A stretch of 64,000 nucleotides of DNA. It comes from Paramarasmius palmivorus. Lineage: Eukaryota; Basidiomycota; Agaricomycetes; Agaricales; Marasmiaceae. Below, one piece after another: positions 33,647 to 43,688 of this stretch (position 1 is its first letter; each line of letters starts with the position of its first letter). Location of the stretch: NCBI GenBank assembly GCA_037176845.1, contig JAYKXP010000016.1:496001-560000 (forward strand), in the 5' to 3' direction. The notes under the pieces are model-generated. The model saw only the letters and a program-made list of their open reading frames with translations, was not told where the DNA came from and ran no database searches. Position numbers and translations under genes: made by a program.

Positions 33647-33901
33647 CTAAACGGGGGGATATTTCTCTTCAATCCACCTCCTCGTCCGCTTGTTTGGTAC
33701 GACGATCACTTCTCCATTCCCAAACGTCGACGAAGCCTTCTGTTCGCTATCAGCGAAGCGAGTTTTGGATGGTCTAGCAGGGCATGGAAGAATATTTGAG
33801 GCCGAAACGGTTAGAACCGTTGCAAAGAATGTGATTCCGAACAGCGATGAGACGAATGTCCGGCCGTGCGCAAGTCGTTGTGCTTTTCTGTATACGACCA
33901 T
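33647..33901 (-). CDS. 84-residue single-pass membrane protein, unknown
   Basis: A single-exon coding region: MVVYRKAQRLAHGR, one membrane span (FVSSLFGITFFATVLTVSAS), then NILPCPARPS, an Asp/Glu/Ser stretch and a basic end VVPNKRTRRWIEEKYPPV. The basic N-terminus and single span suggest an N-in membrane protein, perhaps mitochondrial. A likely 5' UTR intron (GTGAGT near 33963 to AG at 33902) ends right before AATGG of the start. I believe similar short proteins occur in other mushrooms but cannot name a family. It diverges from the uS14m gene 235 bp away. Confidence 0.6.
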   Translation of the reverse strand: MVVYRKAQRLAHGRTFVSSLFGITFFATVLTVSASNILPCPARPSKTRFADSEQKASSTFGNGEVIVVPNKRTRRWIEEKYPPV

Positions 33902-34136
33902 TCTATTGCTACCACAAGAGGTATGTTCAACACGATCCCAGAAACGATGCCATGATAACTCACTGGTGATTAAAATTCCATGACCACGTTTCAAGGTGAC
34001 GGCCTTGAAATAATGTAGGGTAGTGAGGCAATTGTGGTGGATGATGGAGAAGAAACTTTTTTCTTCCGCTCCGGTAACGACCGTTGTGTGCACTTGTTGA
34101 TCAGGACCCTCCGCATTTCTTCACTCAACGCCCACC

Positions 34137-34508
34137 ATGCGACCCATGAAACACTTCAATGCACGCGTTCTACGAGACATGAAAGCGCGTAGAGGTGTCC
34201 AGGAAAATGAGGTGCTCCGTAGAGCTTACCTCTACGTCGCAAGGAATCAAACGCTACCCGCCCAGGTCCGGCACCAAGCTCAATTACAATTGAACACATT
34301 CGACCGTTATACTCGTCCAACCACAGTCAAGAACCGTTGTACTGAAAGCGGGCGAGGTCGCGGGGTCATGAGCGAATTTGGTCTCTGTAGGGTGAGCTGC
34401 CTCCATTCTGAACTAGTCGAGCGCATTCACTGATTGCTCGTATAGTTCCAGTTCCGATTAAAAGCATTGGCCGGAGAGATCCCTGGAGTTAAGAAGGCTT
34501 CTTGGTAG
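34137..34508 (+). CDS. MRP2: Mitochondrial small ribosomal subunit protein uS14m
   Basis: A two-exon gene of about 105 codons. The protein starts MRPMKHFNARVLRDMKARRG, has the central helix RRAYLYVARNQTLPAQVRHQ and the uS14 signature RPTTVKNRCTESGRGRGVMS followed by EFGLCRFQFRLKALAGEIPG and KKASW at the end. Removing the intron at about 34392-34445 restores GLCRFQFRLKALA. It is a bacterial-type S14 protein of the mitochondrial ribosome. Only one cysteine of the zinc motif is visible, as is common for the C-minus form. Confidence 0.93.
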
Positions 34509-34704
34509 TTACAAAACAATGTGCGTTGGTTGCTCACAAGGACCATTCTTATACCGACCCACAAGTTCTTTTATAGCTACTACCTTACAATCGAATCAGA
34601 AGGAACCTTTTCGCCGTCCATAAAACGCTAGATCGGTTTGTATATCATACAGATACATAGAAAGATAATCCTAGTGCTTTCCATCCAACAGCGGATTCGG
34701 GGAA

Positions 34705-36500
34705 TCATGTAGAACTTGGTGTATCGGAACCAGTGAGGTCGCTGAGGCGCAACTCTGGTTCACCCCTCTCTCTCCTCCAACGATTCATGATACTTAGTGT
34801 GGCTGGTTCGACAAGGAAACTGTCCGAAACAGTGAGAACGGCCCAATGGCTCCAGAGAAACCACTCACTTATACTTGCGAAGCCATTTTTCTGAAATTTC
34901 CCAGTTGCTGTGTGCTAATACGTCGTCACCGTGTATCGTGACATTATTACGATACTCGAGAAGGCAGTCGACCAAGTCGAATCGGGCTGAGAGAGCGGGT
35001 GAGTAATTGGCGGAAGTGACAAGGCAAAAAGCTTACTGCGGAGGAGAATCATACGATCTCTCAGCTCTGGATGAAGAATGCGATCAATTACACTCTCTGA
35101 ATAAGAAAGGTTAGCTATTAAATATTGAACGTTCGATGCACGAAGAAGGTAGTTTACCATGAGGCACAGTCCTAAAAGAATGTTAGCCACGCTTACTGAA
35201 CGCTACATGATAGGTCTCACCTTTGAACGAGGGTTGGTCGTAATGATGAAGGTAAACAGTAAGCACTGTTCCTCTTGAAGTTATCCAAATGGTAGCTTGA
35301 ACGAGAATAAACAAGATAGTCTAAGCAGATGAGAAGCCACACACTGGATTAGCTTATATGCTTCATTTTTATTTGGGTCCTCGTCATCTTCCAGTTGCTC
35401 CGGAGATGGTTGCTCAGCTGGTCTTGAGCTGGAAACTGACGAGGAAGGCGGGAAATTCAACGGCGGTAACGCGGTGTCGATGCCCATTGGTCCGCTTGGT
35501 AAGTAAGGTGCTTGGTAAGGACCGGTTGTGCTGGAAGACTGAGGACCATAGGACGGAGGCGTACTTGACGAAGGGGGAGGTTGCATGAACATGGGAGACG
35601 AGGACGAATTACCATTTCGTAGCATGTCCGGGAACATTCCACCACTACTACTTTCATGAGTTCTTGCAGAATACATGTTTGGGGGGCTTTGGTGGTTCAG
35701 TGGTAACAGCATTGGATAGGTTTCGCTGGCATCGCTTGTTCGAGGTTTCTTAGAAGCACTGGCCGGCTCATCCTCTGCCGAGCGTTTCTGTCCAGAGTTG
35801 AGAAGGACTTCAGCAGACGCTGTGGCCTTCTTCCGACGCTGGTATCCTTCCCATGCGGTATCCGTCTCGGAGCGGTTAATGAAGTTATTGAAATCGGACA
35901 TCTCCCAACCCAGCTTGGGTAGCAGGCCACCAGCACCATCACCAATGAAGCCTGCCAGGCTGCGAAGGAGATTTCTCAAAGTTTGATTCTCTTGCATCAA
36001 GTCTGAAAATGTAAAAAGAAACGTGAATGAAGACCTCAGACAATACTCATCGTTAAGACTCACCTTTGAGGATATTGCGCATTTCGCCCAGAGCCTCATC
36101 TTTGCCTCCAGATAAAATTTCGACGCGGGCTTCGAGGTCGCGAATCTGTTGGGTTCTTTAGTCTTTGTAAGGGGTAGAGATGACTTTTGTCGAACCCTTT
36201 GTTGTTTCCTCAACCGGAACTCACGTTGAGCTATACGGTTCTGGTCTCTCCGCGCCGCTTGGGAGCTAGAGAGGATCACCTCGACGTAAGCAAGGTGACA
36301 TGGGTGGATTACAGGTTTGCGATTACTCACTTTGGATTTTTCTTTCTGCCTGGTTTACCTGGAGGGTTTGATTCGTCTCTGGACTCAGCATCGGACTATG
36401 AAAGAAGGGGGTAAACAGAATGTCGGAAAAATGAATAATTTGCACTGACATCGAGCTCCTTGGAATAACCACGTTCTGTTGAATCTCTGTCCTCAGTCAT
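34705..36500 (-). CDS. Pap1/Yap-like bZIP factor with DUF3425-like C-terminal domain
   Basis: The spliced protein is about 460 residues and starts MTEDRDSTERGYSKELD. The basic region SQAARRDQNRIAQREFRLRK matches the Pap1/Yap class (N..AQ..FR). It is followed by a leucine zipper RIRDLEARVEILSGG to LMQENQTLRNLLRSLAGFIG. The middle is Ser/Pro-rich and ends SPEQLEDDEDPNKNEAYKLIQ. The C-terminus has VIDRILHPELRDRMILLRS, a VDCLLEYRNNVTIHGDD segment, and WEISEKWLRKY then MNRWRRERGEPELRLSD. This resembles the DUF3425 domain that follows bZIPs in many fungal factors. The last intron (about 34809-34857) is needed to avoid an early stop. No Cys-rich redox domain like that of Yap1 is visible. Confidence 0.85.
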
Positions 36501-36879
36501 TATTGATTAGGTTGATGTGAGAGGGATTACGAGGCGTTGAATGCCGAGTCCCGTCCAGACGGCCTTTGAAAGCCCCTGAAACACACAAACAAACAAAACA
36601 TTGTTCCGACCGGACCGACCCTTCCTCAGTAACTCTGCATCCAGAATTCAACACCTGGAAGTTCATTATGGCTTCGATGTCTCCTTCAACCTCGATCGCA
36701 TCGTGCATACACACTAGTACTTTGTCTCCGATCTTTTCAACTTTTGAAACTCTTGGAGGTTGATTCCATCACCGCTTTCCACGCTCACTCCACATCATGC
36801 CTTTGCCAAAACGCTCGTGATGCGAGGTTGGGGTTGATCAGGTCTGGAAGCTATATCTGACGCGACAAAGCTATGCGCC
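36501..36879. other. Shared upstream region of the bZIP and DUF6593 genes
   Basis: 380 bp between divergent start codons, probably a bidirectional promoter. I see no clear named motif and no gene. Confidence 0.5.
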
Positions 36880-37690
36880 ATGGCCCAAACGACAAATAGG
36901 TATTTGATTTTTCATATAAAGGGTCCAGCACTTGTTTTGAACATCATGACCGTCTCTCTCTGCTTCGTCTTCTCCCAGGCTTCTAATGCAGATCTCCGGA
37001 CATTTAAGGTATACAGAATTCCTGAAGAATCGAGTAGTGAAGCGCGGATTGAGCTTTATCGCGTATGTTATATTCATCTACTTCGAAGTATCGGTTGCTT
37101 ATCGTCATTGATTGCAATGTCAGTTTCATCATCCCGTCACTGGCTTGCATATTGGAACAACCACATTCCAACGCTTGAACTTGTCCACGAATGTCTACGA
37201 AACTGCGGGTCAGATTGGTTGGCTATCCAATCACAATGCCACTGTAGTCTTCGGGATAGAGGAAGTGAGCTGCTGTATTAAATACTGTCAACAGATCTGA
37301 TACCCTGATTACACTAGATCAACATGCGGGATTTGAGAAAAGCAAAAAAAGCGAGCAGCAAGTTAGTTTACCAAACTGATACTCAATAAATACCCATTGT
37401 TCATCATACATCCCCACTATGCAGATCACGTCGATTTAAAGCCGGCAACTCAGAATATAAATGGAAGAGAGCCGATGACGAAAAAAATCTATTTGTGGGT
37501 GCTCATATTGTTGAAGGTTCACACTTATGAACGCTGTTTCCAGTGCGTCGACTCTCGAGGAAAGACCGTAGCTACGTGGGCCCATGATAGTTCACTTCTC
37601 AACGTTTCAAAGAAGCTTGAAGCGCATCTGGATCGGGTGGTAGTTACGTGCTTCCTGAATATCTGGGTCATTCATGTGGGCCAGTGGTAG
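36880..37690 (+). CDS. DUF6593 family protein (copy 1)
   Basis: Six exons code for about 180 residues. Splicing gives MAQTTNRYLIFHIKGPAL, then ADLRTFKVYRIPEESSSEAR, the repeat-like core FHHPVTGLHIGTTTFQRLNL, YETAGQIGWLSNHNATVVFG, the RDLRKAKKASSKSRRFKAGN linker, SEYKWKRADDEKNLFCVDSR and GKTVATWAHDSSLLNVSKKL, ending DRVVVTCFLNIWVIHVGQW. The order (input beta strands, (A/E)GQI/EI-W, basic linker, R-F-x-x-x-x-x-E-Y-K-W, then the hydrophobic C-terminal helix) fits the mushroom DUF6593 family as I know it. Function is unknown. All five introns use GT-AG and keep frame. A second family member lies at 47724-48545. Confidence 0.8.
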
Positions 37691-38619
37691 GCAACCACTG
37701 GAATCGTTCGTCGTCGAGCCTTCCAACCAGCACAGAAGGCCTCGGGGAGCCATGGAGAAGTGTCCGATTGCCTTGTCACCAGCCGCTTTCACCGAGAAGG
37801 GATCAATAGCAACGCAACAGCGTAAAGTCGCAGTCTCTGGTCCGAGCCGCAATTGATAACCGCGTCGCTCACGGTACATGACACATACTTAATTTAATTT
37901 AGTGTCGTTTAAAATACGCACATTTGTACACTCTCCCTGTCCAATTCGCGTTCAACACCTTCTGACAATCTATGTTTGATTCTATTTGCAAGTCCTTGAC
38001 CGAAGGTGGCCAGAGTTGGAACAGCTAGAAACGCGGCTGTGTTTGGTTGTTTGGTCGAGATGTTGATGCGAATCCGATAGCTGTGCGGTTGCATACTCAC
38101 CACCGGCGAACAACGTTGACATCGATAGGACTTGGCCACACTGTCCACTTTCTGATTGCAGTTGCGTAGGGATATTCTTATCGACGCTTCCCACCAATCC
38201 TCTCGAATCCGCCCTCTCGTCACCATAATTGTACTGCCGCAATCTCCTGGTATACACTCTGGAGACAAGATAGGTCATGTTCCTATATACCGACACGACA
38301 TACCGACGAGCAAGTATCAGGTACCCAAAGTATGGTAGCGCTAACCAGGCCCTGATGTCTTTTCCAGAATGGGCTTTGTCCGAACGAATGATCAGCAACG
38401 AGATCTCCTTGCCAACTATTGATCCCCTTTCATATTTGGAGTTCGTGACAAGGAAATGCTCTTCAGTTATTATCAGTTGCCGTGGTCTTGGTTTCTAAGG
38501 CAGCTCAACACTGAAATAAATAGATGGACGCCCATCGTACGACCCAAGGCTTCCCTGGCGAGTGCCTTCTTCCACATTGACTACACCTTCGGGTACTACA
38601 TACTCTCTTTTTATCCAAA
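37691..38619. other. Spacer with only weak open frames
   Basis: 930 bp between the DUF6593 gene and the serine-rich gene. Two overlapping minus-strand frames (37909-38268 and 37982-38398) are open, but neither contains a domain I recognise, and I could not join them with introns of normal size. A decayed gene cannot be excluded. Confidence 0.45.
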
Positions 38620-39498
38620 ATGACCACACTCCCTTCCTTTGTAGAGCTCATGGCGACTTTGGGTATCGAATCCTCCAGCACACCGTCAGAGTCTACCCCA
38701 ACTTCGCGGTCTTCTCCTCCTTCGCCTCAATCCGAGATGTTGAATATCCCAGCGTCGTCTCCAACCAGATCGCGGTCAAGCCCTTCCTTGAGGGACCAGG
38801 CTTCCCGCAGTCGGACGGCAAGGTACTCCCCGTATTCCCCCACAGTGGTGAGTCTTGATGAAATCCCATAAATTTCATTTTCTCAAAGCGACTCCACAGT
38901 CGACAAATAAACGCCGAGGAAGCGTGTCTTCGGTCTCTTCTTTTTCGTCGACATCATCAGGAATATCTCAGAGGGTGCGTTCCAAGGCACAATTTTATGC
39001 TCTCAATGACTCACACCACATTAGACGGGTTCCATCTCACCGAGGCCCTCACCGTCCCCTCGCATTCGTCGAAGGACGGTCAATGGCAAGCTGACTATAA
39101 ATGTCTTCGGTTCCTCTACCGACCTGCCGGCCAATACACCCATATCCAGCTACGTGCGGCGTAAAACTCCCGTAACCTCACCGACATCTCCAACATTTCC
39201 TCGCGACGCGTCGAATGAGGTTACACCGATGTATCCTATGCCTTTTACTTTACCGAAGCTCCCCGCCTTTCTCCCAGGATCGGCCAATTCGGAATCATTT
39301 CCTATTACACCAGACTCTGAGCTAGAGGAATTCTCGAGCCGAATGTCACCTAAACAGAATGGAAAGGCTCTCTCCGACGATTTGGAGATAAAGCACCTTC
39401 CATCCAGGCTTCATACCGGGATCCGAATCTCAACTTCTCCACGCCCCATCACAAGCGGCAACTCTTCTCGACACCCCGTGCAAGTACACGTTGCTTGA
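38620..39498 (+). CDS. Serine/proline-rich protein, unknown
   Basis: Three exons give about 260 residues starting MTTLPSFVELMATLGIESSS. Almost the whole protein is Ser/Pro/Thr/Arg-rich and predicted disordered (SPTRSRSSPSLRDQASRSR, RRGSVSSVSSFSSTSSGISQ). Late segments TPMYPMPFTLPKLPAFLPGS and SELEEFSSRMSPKQNG precede the end HPVQVHVA. Introns near 38850-38898 and 38972-39023 keep a single frame. The composition suggests a phosphorylated regulatory or scaffold protein. I recognise no family. The N-terminal SFVELMATLGI may be a short linear motif. Confidence 0.65.
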
Positions 39499-40011
39499 GT
39501 GCATGGACGCTCTGTACACCTATTTCCTACTGCTTTGCTACCATTACTGTACCATAGTAAAAACTATACACAACGGATACTTCACTATACCCCGATTCCC
39601 ATGTACCACACCCCGCTCTCAGCGGCGTCCTAAATACCACATTCTTTTGCCCTTGCCTATAGCCACCTGTTTCAATAAACGTCTCTTTCCGGTCAATTCA
39701 TTCGGTTTTTATGTAATCTATGTGTGTTTTTTTTTTTGCTCAATCGCAAGTTACCATGACGAAAAGCTTTGGCGGGGGGTATGTAACTATATGTAAACGT
39801 TCCGTATCGATGATGGGGATTAGGCACAGAACGGTACCTTAAGGCACCAGGACGCGCAGTGGCTGTAAATAGGCCATTGGAACGTTCTCCACTGTCAATA
39901 TCGACATGTATGTGCTAAGGGCATTGGTGAGCGAGCCGCCGTCCGTCTCCAAGTCCACGTTTCCAGGTTTCTTCGACATGACGAGGTTTGAATGTTCATG
40001 TCCTAGTTGCT
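39499..40011. other. Convergent 3' spacer
   Basis: About 510 bp between the serine-rich gene and GPATCH11, with a T run near 39726-39737. A plus-strand frame from 39906 is antisense to the GPATCH11 3' end and is rejected. Confidence 0.5.
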
Positions 40012-41300
40012 TCAATCATGAGACTCTTCGTCAGCTCCCGGGCAGTGTTTTTCTAGATCTTCTTGGTCGTCGTATTGGGACCCGCACCAGAAACAGTATG
40101 CATACTCGTCCCGTAGATAGGACAACACAAGCTCCAGCCGATCTCGGGCCTAGGATATAACGATGAGACTCAACGGACCCCGAGTGTCTATCACGGAACA
40201 GATACCGACCTGGAGACGAAGGAACTGCGCTGTTTCTTCGAGAGTGTTCTGTGAATATTCGTCCTCAACAACGGATGGTACGGGATCATCGTCGTCATGA
40301 GTCAGCGCATCAGCTGCCATTTCGCGACGGAGGCGGGTCTCGATGGAGTCTGGGTGGCGTGTGGCTGAAGGGATCTCCAACGTAGTGTGGGTAGCGAGCG
40401 CATGGAGGAGGCCCGAAGGGAAAGAGTCTGGGTTTCCAGGGTTCAACCACAATACATTAAACTGAAAGAAGAAAGAGATAGTTGTCAACTGATAGTATAC
40501 ATAAAACGTTAGAACGAAACCAACCTTTTTCCCCGCTTTCTCATCTAGGTTCACACATGTTCGTTGCGCAGGACCTGCGTTCCCAATTCAGCGAGGCGAC
40601 AACGTTTTGATAAGCAAAGAAAATAACCCAGCCGTCCCTCCGCTCTCCTTTCTTCATACTCACGACGGGAGCGAGTGCGGAAATCGCTCTTGGCAGACTC
40701 TTCTTCCATCTTTGCCATCTTTGCCACTCTTTCTGCAGACGTTGGAGACGGACCCCTTTTCAATTTCCTCGATGTACCGATGCCTTGTCTTCCTGGAAAC
40801 GAATGAGCAACAGCCGCCGGTCAGCTCGGTTGGCATGCTTAGTTTTGCGGCTTACCAGACCATTCGTTCAGCGGTATAGGCTCTTTGCGATGACCAGATG
40901 TAGATGATTCTATCCCCTCTGATTCGCTGGCGTCCGTAGCGTCCAATCCGGAGTTGTTGCTGGGCTTCTCGTCACTCTCGTCCTTCTTACGTTCGTCGGC
41001 CTTCCCAAGCGATTCGCCGGGCTTGAAACCCATCTTCATCATGATAGAAAGGGCTTTGTTACTTGTACCTGTCGCCTCTTCCTCCTGAGCTCTGTGAAAG
41101 AGACTCTTGCTCAAACCCTCTTCACGCGCTTCAAGCTCCCGTTCCCGCCTACTCTTCTGTCTATTCTGCTCGTTTTTGATCTGAGATACTTTGTGGGCAT
41201 CCTTTCGAAGCTGGCTGTAGGTCTTGGGTCCCGACGATTGCTGAGTGGTCGATTCGACGAGAAACTTGTCTGATAGATAATCGTCCTCTTCATCAGACAT
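40012..41300 (-). CDS. GPATCH11: G-patch domain protein 11 (CCDC75/CENP-Y-like)
   Basis: The protein of about 350 residues begins MSDEEDDYLSDKFLVE. A Lys/Arg/Glu-rich coiled-coil (NRQKSRRERELEAREEGLSK) precedes a compact G-patch NKALSIMMKMGFKPGESLGK. A charged Ser/Lys linker with KEPIPLNEWSGRQGIG follows, where the second half of the G-patch would be expected. The C-terminus has ARDRLELVLSYLRDEYAYCF and WCGSQYDDQEDLEKHCPG, the Cys/His pattern of the DUF4187 domain found at the end of GPATCH11. Splicing to the last exon (ending 40012) was set by this motif. G-patch proteins usually activate DEAH helicases. The vertebrate protein is nuclear and kinetochore-associated; the fungal role is not established. 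Confidence 0.85.
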
Positions 41301-41894
41301 CGTTGACGCGGGTCACGGTGTTTGTAAAGTTCCCATCACTGCGCAGTCTGAGTACAAGATCGATATCGCGTACACACGTCAGATATCTGCTTTCGCGAGA
41401 TAGTACGCTTTACCTAGTATCGGCTGGTGACATGGTGTGCACCTGGGTTTTATTCCAAGGTTTCACATTTGGCTGCTATTTCCGGTTTCATTGCCTGATT
41501 AAATTCATTGAGTCAAACAAACTGTTGAAGTTTGACCTCCACACATCAAGGATGCTGCATCATGACGTGCAAGAGTTTAGCGAGCAAGTGATCATATTGA
41601 TAACTACTTGATAATAACACTCGTGTTGCCAGCGTTATGTACCAGAGTTTTCGAGAACATTACATAGCGGTGTCAGGGAAGAAAACACTGGCTACGAAGA
41701 ACAGAACATCAGAACGATAAAACTCGACTCCTCGAGGACACGAATAAATTGTAACGTTTACTGTTGCAGCCCGCAATTATGTATCTACAGGCGCAATTTA
41801 CTGTCATAGGAAAAGGTGAACGTGATAACAGCATGGGGTGAGGGAAACGTTTAGACGTAACAAGTGAGCGGGGCGGGGCGTAAAGTCGTGATCA
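41301..41894. other. Spacer upstream of GPATCH11 and downstream of the two-RRM gene
   Basis: 590 bp of promoter and 3' UTR. The plus-strand frame 41303-41611 has no motif. Nothing else is seen. Confidence 0.5.
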
Positions 41895-43126
41895 TTAAGC
41901 GCTCGCCTGTGCGGGGGCAGCAGCGGCAGGGGCAGCAGGAGCAGCAGCGGGGGCAGGAGCAGGAGTGGCAGCTAACTTGATGGAATCGGCTGGTGCAGCA
42001 GTCTCGTTGTCTTCGCCTTCGCCTTCCTGATGAACAGCATTGACAGCAATCTTGACGGCAATAGGGCGGCCGTCAACTTCCTTGCCATGCAACAGTTCAA
42101 TGGCCTTTTTCTGTTGCTCTTCGCTGCCAACGTCGACGAAACCGTATCCTTTGCTTCGCCTGGGACGGCCCCAGCTCCTGCGAACGATACGAGCTGTAAC
42201 AACTGAAACACCGGCGTCAGTGAAGAGTGCGGCAAGTCCAGCATCGTCGACGTTGAAACCAAGGTTGGCGACGAAGAGGGTGGTCTTGGATTGTTCGCCT
42301 TCTGGATCCACACCGGCGGGACGTGGGGGACGCGCAGCACGCGCCTTACGAGGACGAGGCTCTTTCTTCTCTGCACCCTCAGCATCGGTAGGTGCAGTAT
42401 CAGAGGGGGCGCCTTCAGCCCTAGCCTTCTTGGGCTTACGCTGTGTATTCGTCAATGAGCTATGGACGTCATGATGATTGGATTGTTGTGGGCTTACAGA
42501 AGGCTTCTTCTTCTTCTTCTTGGGCTTGGCGGCGTCTCCAGAGGCATCGGCAGTGTCCTCAGCCTTAGCGGCGTCTCCGTTTGCCTCAGCCTCTGAGACC
42601 TCCCCGGGGACAGCTTTACTGCCACGCCTGCCGGGTCTCCTCTTTGGCTTCCTCTCCTTCTTCTCTTTGTCCTTCTGATCGGCCGGTTTGGCAATCTCAA
42701 CGACGACCGGACGACCGTCAAGATCCTTCTTGTCAAGGAGCTCGACAGCCTTTTGAGCAGCCTCTGCACTCGTGAGAGCGACAAAACCATAACCCGCAGA
42801 GCGGGTGCCCCTCAAGATAACTTGGGCAGAGATGCTGGAATAGAAAACACATGAGAAAAAACGTAATGACACTGCATGCGTTTGCCACGTACATGTCTTT
42901 CTCTACGGGCGCAAAGAAAGCCTTTAGCCCTTCATCCGTGGTGGTGTACGCAAGGTTGCCGGCGAAGACCTGAGATGACGAGAAGATAGGAAGAGAAGAA
43001 AACGAATCAATGAAGCGTGTGCCAAAAAAGAATGAGACTAGAAGATACCTTGAAACCAGGGGCTTCTTCAACCTGCGTAGCGGACGCGCCATTTTGAGTG
43101 ACTTGGGTGGCGGGGGCTTCGGCCAT
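41895..43126 (-). CDS. Protein with two RRM RNA-binding domains
   Basis: About 340 residues starting MAEAPATQVTQNGASATQVE. RRM1 reads VFAGNLAYTTTDEGLKAFF, then ISAQVILRGTRSAGYGFVAL and VELLDKKDLDGRPVVVEIAK. A long Lys/Glu/Ala linker (KKERKPKRRPGRRGSKAVP; PKKKKKKPS) separates it from RRM2: TTLFVANLGFNVDDAGLAALF, ARIVRRSWGRPRRSKGYGFV and IELLHGKEVDGRPIAVKIAV. RNP1 in RRM2 is complete (SKGYGFVDV), and both RNP2 motifs are present. The tail is Ala/Pro-rich (AAPAAPAAAAPAQASA). The layout resembles small nuclear/nucleolar RNPs of fungi. I cannot assign an exact orthologue. Confidence 0.88.
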
Positions 43127-43688
43127 TGTGCTGGTAGATGAGGAACTGAGCTTTTTTCGTTGGTGAACGGGGGATGAACTGAAATGTGAACCGGGGTGAG
43201 TGTCGATTGAAAGGTTAAAAGAAAAACATGTCACAAAATGTTCTGTTTTGACTAGCCTTTTTCCGTGGGAATCAATTGGGTTAGGGTGAGATATTACATA
43301 AAATGTCACGCCTTTCTACCCTGAAGATTGAAATAAAAATCATAAAAATATCTAATAATGATCTGCAGGATCGGCGTAGCGCTCTTTGTTCTGGTCGTTC
43401 ACGATTGAATCCTGTTGAATATCTCTGCTGGAGCTGGAGGATATTTATACATCGACCATCACCGTCATGAAACTTGGAGCCTCATGTTCTTAGGAGTCGG
43501 TTGCCAGCCGTTGCCGTTGTCATAATCGTGCGAAAAGGTACCTGTTCTGGGCAGAGGTATATTTAGCTGATGCACGTTGGAAAGCGAGCAAAAACAAGTT
43601 TTCTTCTTCCCCTCAACTGCCCCCTCGCCGCTCTTGGAGCATCTACACTCATTCTCATTGACATTCCCTCATATCACGACAGACTTAG
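43127..43688. other. Divergent promoter region, two-RRM gene / GH128 gene
   Basis: 560 bp between divergent starts. TATA-like sequences occur near 43440 (GATATTTATA) and 43557 (GTATATTTA) on the GH128 side; the latter is about 130 bp ahead of its ATG. No gene is visible. Confidence 0.5.

Noticed and set aside
37909..38398. Two overlapping minus-strand frames of 119 and 138 codons
   Set aside because: No recognisable domain and no intron of normal size joins them; composition is not convincing.
39906..40160. 84-codon plus-strand frame
   Set aside because: It is antisense to the last exon of GPATCH11, which carries the conserved Cys/His pattern.
42478..42678. Plus-strand frame of low-complexity Ala/Ser/Pro/Phe sequence
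   Set aside because: Antisense to the Lys/Glu-rich linker of the two-RRM protein.
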